Positions 25,001 to 32,807 of a stretch of DNA of 64,000 nt are shown here, piece after piece. Where the stretch lies: assembly GCF_036884655.1 (NCBI RefSeq), contig NC_088342.1, positions 9,605,501 through 9,669,500 on the forward strand. Reading direction: 5' to 3'. This stretch comes from Musa acuminata AAA Group. Taxonomy: Eukaryota; Streptophyta; Magnoliopsida; Zingiberales; Musaceae. A program made the position numbers and the translations under genes. The notes beneath the pieces are model-generated. The model did not search any database and had not been told where the DNA came from. It saw nothing but the letters and a program-made list of their open reading frames with translations. The stretch's first letter is position 1, and every line of letters starts with the position of its first letter.

Positions 25001-28000
25001 ATCATCATCTAGCTCTTGCCTCTCCACATCCGAGTCCACGGTGTCGCCATGGGCGAAGAAGCTCGCAGATCTTCGACGGATGGTCACGAAGCGGTGGTGC
25101 GGGGTGGTTGAGGAGAGGGTGGAGTTCGTCCTGCTAGGTTGGAGCCGGACGATGGGGTTGCGGAGTGGATGACAATGCGTGGAAGTAGCGGCCCGCGTGG
25201 TTGGCCCGTACTAGGAAATGATCGCGGCCCTGCCACTACGGGTGGCCCTCGTTGTTGTGTTGTGGTTCGCCATCAAGCATTATGAGTAGGATGCGACAGC
25301 GGAAAGGGGCAATTGGACAACACTCTGACGACTCACTATCGTTGCATTGCGAATCGCTTGAGTCGCTAACGTAAATGCTGAGCGGTGCCGATGTAGAGCG
25401 TCAGCATTTGCGTTGTTCTCTTCTCTCCCTTTGCCTCAACTCTCGTCGTCGCTCTCCTTTATCCACAACAGCTATCTATGGCCCCCATCGACGTCATCAT
25501 TCGCCACCATTGGAAACATAATTGGGACATTGAAATTACTTTTTTGCCTATCGTTTTTGTGCTTTTGTCAGTAAAACTGATGGTGTTAGGGTAAATTGAG
25601 TTAGATGTTTTACTTTCATAACTATATGGATTCTAATGTAAATTTTTTTAGTCTAGGGACTGGGATGTTAAAGTAGTCTAACTATGGGGGGTAATATGTA
25701 ATTAGCCCATCATTGTATATTAAAGGTCCAACATTGCTATAACCTATATTGATAATGATTTTGTAATCACTAGCAGCTATATGGCTAATAGGGTTATTAA
25801 CATAGTTAAAGAGTTAGTATACCTTGCAATCAAATCCAAGGTATGCAATACCGTACCGTATCGGTGTTTCGAGGTTGGCTCGGTATGGTACGGTACCGAT
25901 ATACCGAGTGGTACACCAGGGCGTACCGAGCACTGTAGCATTGCTACAGTGTAATACTGTAGCCCTGTAGCGGTACCGGACGGTCCGCGTATCGATATGC
26001 TGTCGGTTCGGTACTGCATACCATGATCAAATCTAATTTTAAACATTAAGTGAACCTTCTTTTAGGAAGGATTATAGTGTTTAGTAGAATTCCATAAGGC
26101 CTTCACAGTTGGTCACGATAATTCTATATCCTAGAAAGTGCAATTTTATAAGTTATCAGAAATATGGAATGTCACCTGATTTAAATAAACTCAAGACTTT
26201 CTTACAAAAGGAATTTGTATTCTTCTGATTGACTTTTAAATGAGGCCCATATGTATATAACCTGCTACATCAACAATATGAAACACATCCTTACGAATGG
26301 TTCTAATGAGGCATAAATATGCCACAAATTTGGAAGCCCACATCTGTCTATAATTTTGCTGATTTTATCTTGTAAATATGATTTAAAATGTCATAACATA
26401 TTTCCAATTAAAGAATGGAACATTATTTCCAACTGAACAGAGGATGGTTCTGCTATTGTTCAATGTCTTTCTGCAATATTGCTGGTTGTGGGATGGCGTA
26501 AAACAAAGGGATGCTCCTCCTATCCTTGTATGGGCCCCTTGGCTCTAAAATGTGATATTGGATTATTGTAAATTACAAGATCGGTAATATTGGATTACAA
26601 ATTTGTTATATAGGAAACAATAATATAAATAATGCAGGTATTATTGTAGATAAAGGTCATAAGGACAATATTGTAGAGGTGAAGAGATTTAGGGATAGAT
26701 TATAGCATTAAAATTTGGTGGTTAGTATATGTAGTGTGACGAAAAGGTAGTCAATTCTAAATAGTTAAGTTATTATGGTTTGTTATCATTGCTCTTGTTG
26801 TTTGGTTATGTGCATGTGTGATAAGGTTTTTTAAGGCTTAAGATACCACTTAATGCATTTTTTTTAAATTTTCTTTATGCACTAGTTGCAGATATTAGTT
26901 ACTACAACTATTGTTCTTTTCGGTTCAGTTATGTATATCGCTGATCTCCATAGAGCTATTTATTACCAGAAGTGTTATGACCCTGATTGTAAAGGTATGG
27001 TGCATTTCACATTATGGTGATTGTTCATTATATTTTAGAACTTGCATAGATCTATTAAATAGGTCACTTTACATTGCGGAATGAATTAATTATATCAGGT
27101 TACCGGTCTCCTTTGCGGCCATTACCATATGATGTGATCCCCAGTGATATTTTACTGTTCGATTCGACTCAGAGAATAAATTATAGGGAAGATTTGGACA
27201 CCAATTTCGGTCTTGAACTTGATGGAAGTCACATGGAACATTATTCATGTGATGGTGATGAGTTGGTTACTGATAGCTGCAACATGGAAAGCAGCTGGTG
27301 GCAGGAAGCCATGACATATGCAGATTGCATTGAGAATATGAAAAATGCACCTGAATTTAAAATATTGGTCAGTATATGTTATTTTCGGTTGCTTTTTTAT
27401 ATATCTGCATTTCCTTTTATAATATATGAACATGGCATCTAACAATTAAAGTCCTTATGATATATTAGTTCTTTTTCTGCATGAACTTGTTATGCAATGA
27501 CGTAGAATTCTCTTAGCCAAGTGCAGTTGTTTTCTTGAACATTGAGGTAGGTAGTTACTAAAACTGATATGAATCTGTCGTGGTCAAAAGGATACGTTGA
27601 TATCATTTATTTGGTCCTCAATTGCCTAAATGTGTATTTGTGAAGAAGCAGCGAGTGCACCTTCCTTGCCTCCATGTACTGTACTAATGAACTACAGTAT
27701 AGACTTACCAAAAAAAAAAAAGAAAAATGAACCACAGTATAGTATGCAACTACTTATCAGTAACGATGATATCAGTATGGACTTTTTTAGTGCATAAGGA
27801 AACATGGGTTGATTAAAATTTCAAAGGTACATTTTCTTATCAGTTTTTGGGATATCATCGTTTCTGATTTCTTGCTATAATTTTTGTGATGTGAAGCACA
27901 TGGATGCAACTCGTGGTCCTTATATTGTGTTCTTTTTTGTTGTGTACTACTCAGCAGAACGAGGAAAATGTTGTAGATTGCAGTTGGTGGATGGATGTGG

Positions 28001-28038
28001 AAAAGCTGGCATCACAGGTTGAAGGACAGCTTGGGTGA
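1062..28038 (+). CDS. PRIMPOL: PrimPol-like DNA-directed primase-polymerase (14 exons)
   Basis: An archaeo-eukaryotic primase (AEP) family enzyme that reprimes stalled replication forks in the nucleus and organelles. My exons are 1062-1131, 1301-1443, 4120-4289, 4384-4530, 4847-4898, 6602-6776, 9154-9236, 10362-10568, 13947-14063, 15223-15370, 16675-16782, 26929-26994, 27099-27367 and 27958-28038. All junctions are GT-AG, phases agree, and the sum is 611 codons plus stop. Motif I is DLE (D203, E205), motif II is SRH (S256, H258), and motif III is D314 in FLDSAVYSRNR. The UL52-type zinc finger is C462, H469, C489, C494, with the same spacing (6, 19, 4) as human PrimPol C419/H426/C446/C451. The acidic tail has two WW motifs (562-563, 595-596). 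Human PrimPol is about 560 residues. The gene is stretched to 27 kb by transposons in introns 2, 7, 8 and 11; intron 11 alone is about 10.1 kb. The first two exons are the least conserved and least certain. Confidence 0.9.
1783..3242. mobile_element. MULE-type element 1 (PrimPol intron 2)
   Basis: The left end (GGGCTAATTACAG...) and the right end (...ATAATTAGCCT) are inverted repeats that stay similar for about 190 bp. They share blocks such as CATCCCTRYAGTTA, AAGTGAAA and AGGTAATTTTAAYGTTC. The element is flanked by AACATATCA (1774-1782) and AACACATCA (3243-3251), a 9-bp target duplication with one mismatch. Long TIRs plus a 9-bp duplication are the Mutator-superfamily hallmark. The interior is GC-rich and has open stretches (2031-2237, 2377-2565) that look like a mutated captured gene fragment. 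I cannot identify the source. There is no transposase, so it is non-autonomous. Confidence 0.82.
3252..4119. other. Rest of PrimPol intron 2
   Basis: AT-rich intron sequence between the MULE-type element and exon 3. It ends in a good TCTTTTCAG acceptor. I see no further feature. Confidence 0.5.
4899..6601. other. PrimPol intron 5
   Basis: AT-rich intron of about 1.7 kb. Apart from the tandem duplication at 6316-6478 I see no gene or recognisable transposon. Confidence 0.5.
6316..6478. repeat. 81-bp direct tandem duplication
   Basis: Two adjacent copies begin GATTTGAATARGTGAGTCAC and end CCACATCTCTTTCT. The first starts at 6316 and the second at 6397. They differ at only a few positions. The repeat lies inside PrimPol intron 5. 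Confidence 0.85.
6777..9153. other. PrimPol intron 6, with CGGTA-type repeat remnants
   Basis: AT-rich intron. About 8290-8355 and 8760-8940 contain GACCGGTATG, TCGGTAAT and TCGGTACTCC blocks. These resemble degenerate pieces of the CGGTAC-rich repeat seen more clearly at 17030-17280 and 25843-26022. No gene is seen. Confidence 0.45.
9383..10240. mobile_element. MULE-type element 2, right TIR truncated (PrimPol intron 7)
   Basis: The left end, AGGCTAATTACATATTACACC, and the next 190 bp match the left TIR of element 1 closely. The right arm is recognisable from about 10105 (ATTAAAATTATATTTTTGCCC) to the GTGTTTCACTTTTATAA block, and then stops. The outermost part, about 90 bp expected from the other copies, is missing, so no target duplication can be read on that side. 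The interior is built from repeated GCAGATGTAGAGCGGCGAAA-like units (9727, 9911, 9957 and 10007 regions). This motif also occurs near the ends of the other copies. No transposase frame is present. The right boundary is approximate. Confidence 0.72.
11190..12300. mobile_element. hAT-like non-autonomous element (PrimPol intron 8)
   Basis: The element starts CAGTGATTTAGAAAGGCGC and ends GCGCTTTTTAAATCACTG, so the termini are inverted repeats continuing into GC-rich GGCGC/GCGCC motifs. It is flanked by TTTGAAAC (11182-11189) and TTTGAAAA (12301-12308), an 8-bp duplication with one mismatch, as hAT elements make. The interior has a GC-rich minisatellite at about 11490-11930 followed by an AT-rich block (11980-12210). 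There is no transposase. Reading frames in the minisatellite are low-complexity and I do not call them genes. Confidence 0.8.
11490..11930. repeat. GC-rich minisatellite (GCTGCTCGCCGCT-type units)
   Basis: Irregular tandem units built from CGCTGTCGCTGCTCGCAAACGCTG and CTCCCGCTGCTCGCCGCTC patterns fill the core of the hAT-like element. Because the unit is a mixture of GCT, CGC and CTC triplets, all frames stay open and give Arg/Leu/Ser/Ala-rich translations. Confidence 0.85.
12450..12540. repeat. 31-bp unit repeated three times
   Basis: Copies at 12450-12480, 12481-12511 and 12512-12540 share TACATACAATCTTGT, followed by ATACATTAATT in the first two. AT-rich minisatellite just downstream of the hAT-like element. 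Confidence 0.88.
12950..13115. repeat. CGGTA-rich dispersed repeat fragment
   Basis: Rich in CGGTATGG, GGTATGC and CCGGTATGGACCGG blocks that recur at 15925-16095, 17030-17280 and 25843-26022. It sits in PrimPol intron 8. It is probably a decayed copy of one family. Class unknown. Confidence 0.6.
14064..15222. other. PrimPol intron 9
   Basis: AT-rich intron of about 1.2 kb. Short open frames are present but none has family resemblance. Nothing else seen. Confidence 0.45.
15925..16095. repeat. CGGTA-rich dispersed repeat fragment
   Basis: Blocks such as GATCGGTATGTACTGCCC and GGTACGCTATGGTATGG, in PrimPol intron 10, resemble the CGGTAC-rich repeats elsewhere in the window. Boundaries are approximate. 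Confidence 0.55.
17030..17280. repeat. CGGTAC-rich repeat, well preserved copy
   Basis: Contains CCGGTACCGTACCGTACCG, CTACAGTAGCAGCACTACAG and a terminal GGTATTGCATACCTTGA. A copy of the same unit lies in inverted orientation at 25843-26022, starting CAAGGTATGCAATACCG. The unit has strong self-complementarity (GGTACC, CTGTAG/CTACAG). I see no coding capacity and no clear target duplication. Confidence 0.7.
17555..17948 (-). repeat. LTR of chromovirus 1 (3' LTR on the element strand)
   Basis: 394 bp, TG...CA ends. It carries a 13-bp CTCAAGACTCCTA-type segment absent from the other LTR, inside a run of ACTCCTAATAGG-like short repeats. It is preceded on the element strand by a purine-rich AATAGGGCGGGTC tract. 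Confidence 0.93.
17966..18385 (-). pseudogene. Integrase remnant fused to chromodomain (chromovirus 1)
   Basis: 139 codons. The first part matches the end of a gypsy integrase core (a YHPQTN-like block where YHPQTDGQTE is usual). The last part resembles a chromodomain (VLIQWANLPIKDVIWE). The zinc-binding HHCC region and the first two catalytic acidic residues of integrase are absent, so a large internal deletion has occurred. It cannot encode an active integrase. Confidence 0.75.
18443..19060 (-). pseudogene. RT thumb / RNase H segment (chromovirus 1)
   Basis: 205 codons beginning in the gypsy RT connection region (FLGLTGYYRKFMKNY) followed by RNase H (FIIEVDTYGVGI, YDKEMLAI, ENVLADALLQ). 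The usual TDHKSL motif reads TNHKSL, so one conserved catalytic Asp is replaced by Asn. It is separated from the upstream gag-pol frame by a frameshift near 19060-19090. Confidence 0.82.
19088..21202 (-). CDS. Gag-protease-partial RT polyprotein (chromovirus 1)
   Basis: A 704-codon open frame. Residues about 80-260 are retrotransposon Gag. A zinc-knuckle-like LCWHCDEPWSREH lies at 291-303 but lacks its final Cys. The aspartic protease motif LIDTGSTNN is near residue 372. RT begins with the RLCIDYRALN block. The frame then jumps directly to the late-RT block EYLGHIILEEGI, so the FSKLDL and YxDD catalytic regions are missing. The deletion keeps the frame open. Gag and protease look intact; RT cannot be active. 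Confidence 0.85.
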   Translation of the reverse strand: MPLTRQQKRDLNITDLAAYTMASEEVINTKFEAFEVRMKDKIRTLFTELRLGRPLSPKKSYHGKSFAQSHQARRDEFQGWEGSMTDPNYPCMRVDFPRWEEGDPIGWISRTERYFQYHKTADASMVKIAAIHLEGDAIQWFDWFEHIYGVLSWQQFKEGLLIRFKPTDYENIDGQLAKIRQTSTIQEYQTRFERLSNQTHDWSQKQLLRTFIEGLKPEIQGEVKARQPYTLMAGISFARHQEEQLNHEARRTKVAPQPVILKPSAPPTVDQVPTPKRLTREELRERYAKGLCWHCDEPWSREHRRSKGRLLMIEPVEEEVIEHPEESLEHKEEDAKEEPQPTEVTVYTLAGYSNPQTIKVGGLLKQQPITVLIDTGSTNNFLNSKVAVQMNLPIENCSRFVVKVANGQILKCDRRCPQVKLLLQDQEIIAYFFLLPLDDHEAMHRIELLMTLGDVSWNFMKLIMKFYSKGKQVILHRKCGGDVTTICTQQMEKILHKVCSGFLVQLEQQTKGEPTEFEDPNLLPLLAEFSDIFDEPRNLPLTRRYDHYITILPGKCPANTQPYQYPHLQKDEIERIVKEMLKTGVIRPSYNPYSSLVLLVRKKDGTWRLCIDYRALNGITVKDKYPIPIVDELLNEREHKSSQSWTFDPGIIKYECVKKTYRKPPFEHTITTTNFCFLQQKVEYLGHIILEEGIAVDPSKIEAM
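22464..22475 (-). promoter_or_regulatory. Primer-binding site, initiator tRNA-Met type
   Basis: On the minus strand this reads TGGTATCAGAGC, the standard complement of the 3' end of plant initiator tRNA-Met. It lies two bases from the right LTR and fixes the element orientation. Confidence 0.9.
22478..22858 (-). repeat. LTR of chromovirus 1 (5' LTR on the element strand)
   Basis: 381 bp. On the element strand it includes CCTATAAATAG near 22630-22640, a plausible TATA box. Its terminal base pair has changed (CTAAAA where CTAACA is expected). The TATAT duplication follows immediately. Confidence 0.92.
22864..23926. other. PrimPol intron 11 between two insertions
   Basis: AT-rich sequence with short homopolymer and ATTATTTT runs. 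I see no gene or repeat structure. Confidence 0.5.
23936..25708. mobile_element. MULE-type element 3 with nested TRIM-like array (PrimPol intron 11)
   Basis: The right end, GTAATATGTAATTAGCCC, preceded by about 190 bp, matches the right TIR of element 1. The left end is short and partly degraded (TGACTAATTATAGATTAGCCCC). The element is flanked by ATCATCGTA (23927-23935) and ATCATTGTA (25709-25717), a 9-bp duplication with one mismatch. The interior has a GC-rich segment on each side of the TRIM-like array. The right segment starts with a Ser-rich open frame at 24993 and may be captured host sequence of unknown origin. The motif GACGCAGATGTAGAG near 24032 is shared with element 2. Confidence 0.8.
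24223..24945. mobile_element. TRIM-like array of three LTRs nested in MULE element 3
   Basis: Three similar repeats lie at about 24223-24388, 24518-24686 and 24780-24945. Each carries a CGATTARTCC...ATCGAAA block, AAGACTAAGATTA and a TATCAACTTC segment, and ends ...GTCRTGAYA. Repeats one and two are followed by tRNA-Met-like primer sites (TTGGTATCATAATCG and TTTAATATCAGGG). The inter-repeat segments start with a GACCTAGTATTTGGGCAT block. This is the organisation of a terminal-repeat retrotransposon in miniature with an extra LTR and internal segment. No coding capacity is present. Edges are approximate. Confidence 0.65.
25843..26022. repeat. CGGTAC-rich repeat, inverted copy
   Basis: Begins CAAGGTATGCAATACCGTACC and ends GGTACTGCATACCATGA. 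It is the reverse-complement arrangement of the unit at 17030-17280, including the GTGTTTCGAGGTTGGCTCGG block and the CTGTAGCATTGCTACAGT palindrome. Confidence 0.7.
26023..26928. other. End of PrimPol intron 11
   Basis: AT-rich unique-looking sequence leading to the TTTTCGGTTCAG acceptor of exon 12. No feature seen. Confidence 0.45.
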
Positions 28039-28845
28039 TCCATGGCTAATAGTTTGTTATCATGTTATGTACTATAGCTAATGGGCTAAAAGTATTATGT
28101 GGGCACCTGATTGATTTCGCATCTTATCTTCCCATTCTGTATTTCTCCGAGCAGTTACGACACGGAGAGTCACCACTATAAGATCATGCTTAAACAAAAG
28201 GAAGTTGCAGTGCTTGTATGTTATGCTCTTGGGATGAATAACTTGTCTATCCTAGTGATGGATATTGATCATGCTGAGCACGAAGGAATGCATATTGTTT
28301 ATGTTATCCCGCTGCATTTACTGGCCCTCCGAGTAAGAATTTTATCCTACTGCAATTCTATTTTCCTTGTGGGGTTCCATCATGCTGCTCTTTTTCTCCT
28401 CACGTTGGGATTTTCCTTGAAATCGAAGAGCAACCCAGATATTGGCAGCTTAGGAATCCTGATGAGCTGTCATAATCATGTGGTTTCGAATTCTAACATG
28501 TAATTAGTTTTCTTAAAGAATTAGGTTAATTATCTTTTATAGATCCAAGCGTTTGTATATCCAAAGAAACAGTATGCACAAAAGATCTTATACCACAAAG
28601 ATGTGTTATATATTTACAGAGCGCATCCGTTGTGTAATACTCGTGTACCTTCTTCGCTTCTCGCTGCGCCGTACGTACGTATTACGAGTGGGGAGAGATT
28701 TTGCTGCTGCTGCTGCTGCTGGTGTTGCCGTTACCGTGGTTATTACTACTACCATTGCAATTTGAAGGCACGGTTAGGGAGTATTGTGTTGTGGTGGTCT
28801 TGCGACGGCGAAGATACAACGCGAAGCGAAGAGGGCGGAAGGGAG
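28039..28845. other. Intergenic: PrimPol 3' UTR and DDA1 promoter/5' UTR
   Basis: A 130-codon open frame at 28111-28503 has no recognisable domain and lies where the PrimPol 3' UTR is expected, so I do not call it a gene. A TGC trinucleotide run sits at 28702-28721, about 125 bp before the DDA1 start, probably in its 5' UTR. GC content rises toward the DDA1 start codon. Confidence 0.5.
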
Positions 28846-31837
28846 ATGGGATCACTTCTCGGCGACTGGCCGTCCTACGACCCCCACAACTTCAGCCAAC
28901 TCCGCCCCGCCGATCCCTCCGCCCAACCCTCCGTATGTGTTTCTCTTTCCCAAACCCACGCCCCGCCCCGCCCCCCCTTCGATTCCTCGTCTCCACTCAT
29001 ACTGTCGCGTCGTTTCCCTCTGTGATCTTGTTTCTTTCTCCTTACCGAACCGCTTCGGAATTGCTGTTTCTGCCCCGATTTGTTGGATCAGATCATCCAG
29101 TTGTTATCCCCAATTAGTGATCCTGTCTTCTCCGCTTTACTTTTATGTATCTCTATGGACCGGGTCATGATTATTGATATAAGTATGCTCTCGATCCTCT
29201 CGATTTTCTTATTCTGATTGGTTTTGTATATCCTAATGGTTTGGAGAGATTACTGCTAGGTTTAGATAATTGGGCATATAATTACTTGAATTGAGCGCAC
29301 GCTTTGCTGCACATTCGACTCTGAATTAATTGATAATTGGTCCTAATGTCTCCCTTTTGGTGTTTTGTTTCAGAAACTTACGCCTGCAACTTATCATCCT
29401 ACTCATAACAGGACTCTTCCACCACCAAACCAAGGTGCTGATACTGCACTTGGTCTTACTTACAGTTCATACATTTTATGTTATGATCAATTTTCTAAAT
29501 CCCTAATGGAGGATACGCAATTTTCTTCAGTTGCTTGCCTATCGATACAGTTTTTTAACACAAATATTGAGAACTCAAAGAATCAATCAATCTTCTATCG
29601 CTAGTAGAGGTTGTTGGAAATGATTGTTCAACATCATTTCTGACTGTGGACATGATTTTTCTTGATTTGAGTGCTTAATCACTCAAGAGTTTGAGAACAT
29701 GCAAATATTCTAATGCCAACTTCTTTGCATCTCCTGACTCTTCTCTGGCTTCTCTTTTCACTGTTCTACCTTTTCTTTTTTTAATTCTGATACATATGTT
29801 TTTCTTCACTTGGAATTTGGTAATTACGATGAATTGAGATCTGTTATTTCTTTATGATGTAGGGTATCCAAAAATATTGTATTCAATCATAGCATTTGAT
29901 AACCCTTATACTTCCTTATGTAGAACTCTTTTAAAATGGATTTATAATTTTAGGATTAGTTATACTATTTTTGAATGACCATAGTATAATATATTAATAA
30001 GTACCAAGAGGTTACAATGATAGCTTAATTTTTTTCATCAAGGGTTTTATGTTCTTTTATATGCTAATGTTTTTGACCAATTGGCTTAAGGGAGTGTTGT
30101 TTATGTAGACGATCACTAGCAACCAGCCATGAAGAAAGCATTCATGTTTTTTAGTTCTTGAAGGGAAGATGGAGAGGGAGGTTAAAGAGGTTACTTATTA
30201 GATCTACTAGGAAATTTTGGATTTTTTCCCTCTCTTAAAAAAATGCAGGTTTATAGTCCTCTGGAGCAGAGAATAGCCAAGATTTAGATGACACCTTCAA
30301 TAGGATTGGAGTGAGCAAAGGAAAAAGTTTCAACCTCTAGGATAGTGTTGGTCAAGATTAGAATAGAAGGGACTATGAGACAGGGAAAAAGAGATGGTGT
30401 AAGATGGAAAGCCAACTAGTTATTTTTTTCCCCTCTCTTTATTCTTCTTGTGGGTTTACGGAATAGGGATGGTTACATTTAGACTTACAGTGTGTGGCAG
30501 AAACTGGTGATTAAGGTTTAGATTAGTTGTATAAATTCTATTTGATATGTATGGTACATCATGTATATACATTTAAAATTTCAAGTCAAGTTGCCTGTGC
30601 CACCTATGGGTCTGCCTAGAGATTTTGTTCTGTCGGGGTCTTATAACAGGTGCCAAACCAAACCTATAAGATAATCTTGTGAGCTTGGCCCAGCGTTCAG
30701 TTTAGGTTTGTATTGGTTTCGGGCTAGCTTTCCATAGTTTTGCCATAGCATTGGTAATAGTTGTTGTAATATCAATTGCCTGTGCCACCTGTATAATGTA
30801 TAGTATTGTAGCACAGGCATTAGATGTGGGTCCCTGTTTGGTCCAAATATGATGATGAGGCACATGCATGGGTATCTGAAAGGATAAGGGCTCTTTGATT
30901 GTGGCATGAGCAATACACATATGACCATCACTTTTTATTAGTAACATGAGCACGATGCTAGCCACGACAATTTTTCTTTCAAACATCTCATGGGAATTAT
31001 AGTGTTCTTTTACCCTCTTTTGATTTACTGGCAAGAACATGACCATGGTTACTGCCTGATGCTAGCCACGGGAATCCTTCGTTCGAACACCTCATGATAA
31101 TCATAGTGTTCTTTTACCCTCTTTTAATCTACTGACAAGAACGTGACCATTCTTACTGCACTATTTTGGGCATACATGTCATGCTTGGAGCCATGTATTA
31201 ATTGAACTGGTGATTGTGCATCAGCACTTAGTTCAGCAGCGAGCTTTTAGTATTACTGTTGCAAGGTGTTGCCAGTTTGAGCCATGTGGTTGTGAAATGA
31301 GCAGAAGCACACTTTAAAGTCCAAAACTGTGAGTTCATATGATTCAATGTGCTTTTCCCATGCTGTTACCATAAGGTAATAGCTGATTAAGATTCCCCTT
31401 TAAAAACGATACCCAAATTTGATTATGGACTGGTATATTATCCATCCAGGATCAAATGCAAAATGATATGTTGTTGACTTCATATTATGCTCAAAGTATC
31501 TTCTATATCTGCTGTTTGTACCTATTGTCTTTTTAGTTGCTTTTTAATTTGAGAAAACATCAGTTATCTGATGTATCTTTTCTATTTCACTGCTTGTAGT
31601 GATATCAAATGAAGCCAGAAATATTCTTCTGAGGCATTTCTATCAGAAGTCAGAAGAGAAGGTGAAAGCTCAATATCTTACCTTTCTATTCTACAAATTT
31701 TGCTGCTGTTCCATGTTCTTAAACTCTTTCATGCCTTGTTCATGCAGTTTCGACCAAAAAGAGCTGCCTCGGATCACCTGACATCCGAACACAATTGCAA
31801 GCAACCCAGAGCTGCCTACGCTGATGGAGCGCATTAA
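28846..31837 (+). CDS. DDA1: DET1- and DDB1-associated protein 1 (4 exons)
   Basis: DDA1 is a small adaptor that binds DDB1 and DET1 in CUL4-based ubiquitin ligases in the nucleus. In plants it helps recognise substrates such as ABA receptors. Exons are 28846-28932, 29374-29434, 31600-31661 and 31748-31837, giving 99 codons plus stop, the expected family size of about 100. Diagnostic blocks are GDWPSYDPHNFSQL near the N terminus, TPATYHPTHNRTLPPP in exon 2, ARNILLRHFYQKSEEK in exon 3 and the basic FRPKRAA start of exon 4. All junctions are GT-AG and phases agree. Intron 2 is 2.2 kb and holds a 104-bp tandem duplication. The protein is complete and looks functional. Confidence 0.95.
30955..31162. 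repeat. 104-bp direct tandem duplication
   Basis: Two adjacent copies begin ATGCTAGCCACGRSAAT (30955 and 31059). They share a TCATAGTGTTCTTTTACCC-like block and end near GAACRTGACCAT. They have diverged at roughly one in seven positions. Located in DDA1 intron 2. Confidence 0.82.
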
Positions 31838-31903
31838 GCTGAACATATTCTAGTTTCATGCTTAACTATCTCCTATCTCCTTTGTGAGCTCGGCATATAG
31901 CAG

Positions 31904-31940
<37 letters not shown>

Positions 31941-32807
31941 AGATGCGTGTGTAGCTTGTGCCCACTGCATAATTTGCAGGCATGTATTGTATGTTGACTG
32001 TCGTTATAATATTCAGATAAGCAATTAAATTAGATTTGCAGTAGTTTCTTGAACCTTGAATCATGCTGTTTGAGGTTGACTACATTTGTGTCGCTTATTC
32101 GTGCTGCAGCTTCTTTCGTCGACAGGGGCCGGCTCACGATCTTGATGGACCGGCTCGATTCCTTTACAATCGCATAAGAGCCCACACTCGTCACATCAGT
32201 AACTGCTCCCGAGATCGTCCGACGCGGTGCGTCCCTCTGCCCCTCGTCCGGTCTTTTCCACTTCTTGCTTCGCAGGATGGCAAGCTCTCTTTTTGTTTGT
32301 TCTTGTACCATGGCCGATTTGCATATCAATCCCTCGGTCGTTTTCATATTCACCCCTCTCAATTATTTATTTACCGTCGTAATTTATCATGTTATTAAAC
32401 CTTAATGTTAAAATAATACAAGTATTTTAGATATTTTTCTCTTCCAAATCTAACTTTTAATATGGGTTTCATAGGGCACGTTACTGCTGGACCATATTAA
32501 AAGTTGTAGGGTCGAATATGCTATTATAAACTATGATAGGGGTGTTTTTGCAAACATGTACACTTTCGCAATCGCCTCCTCCTCCTTTGCGTGTAACCTT
32601 TACAGCTTTGCAGCGAGGCGTCCGCACCTAATTCGTGCCTTCGAATCCCTCTGCTTTCCCGTGAGGGATGGACTGAGCGCAACATCCAAGTCTCCGTTCA
32701 TCCGATTCCCCCTTTAATTTATATCCTTGCGGCAAGGCGCTTCGACTGCATCTCACTTCGTACTTGAGCTAGAAATCAACTGCTGCTGCTGCTATTCTTC
32801 TTTTAAG
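31838..32807. other. Intergenic: DDA1 3' UTR and STE24 promoter
   Basis: Contains a (CT)n run at 31904-31938 in the DDA1 3' region. A GC-rich block at about 32105-32300 has an open frame of 110 codons on the minus strand (32030-32362) that matches nothing I recognise. The STE24 5' UTR precedes the start codon at 32808 and includes a short TGC run. Confidence 0.45.
31904..31938. repeat. (CT)n microsatellite
   Basis: About 17 CT units just downstream of the DDA1 stop codon, likely in the 3' UTR. Confidence 0.93.

Noticed and set aside
28111..28503. 130-codon open frame after the PrimPol stop
   Set aside because: No recognisable motif, lies in the expected 3' UTR, and has AT-rich composition without coding character.
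28702..28721. TGC run considered as coding poly-Ala/Leu/Cys
   Set aside because: Upstream of the clear DDA1 start codon and not linked to any exon; treated as 5' UTR microsatellite.
32030..32362. 110-codon minus-strand frame between DDA1 and STE24
   Set aside because: In a GC-rich intergenic or promoter segment, with no family resemblance and no supporting splice structure.
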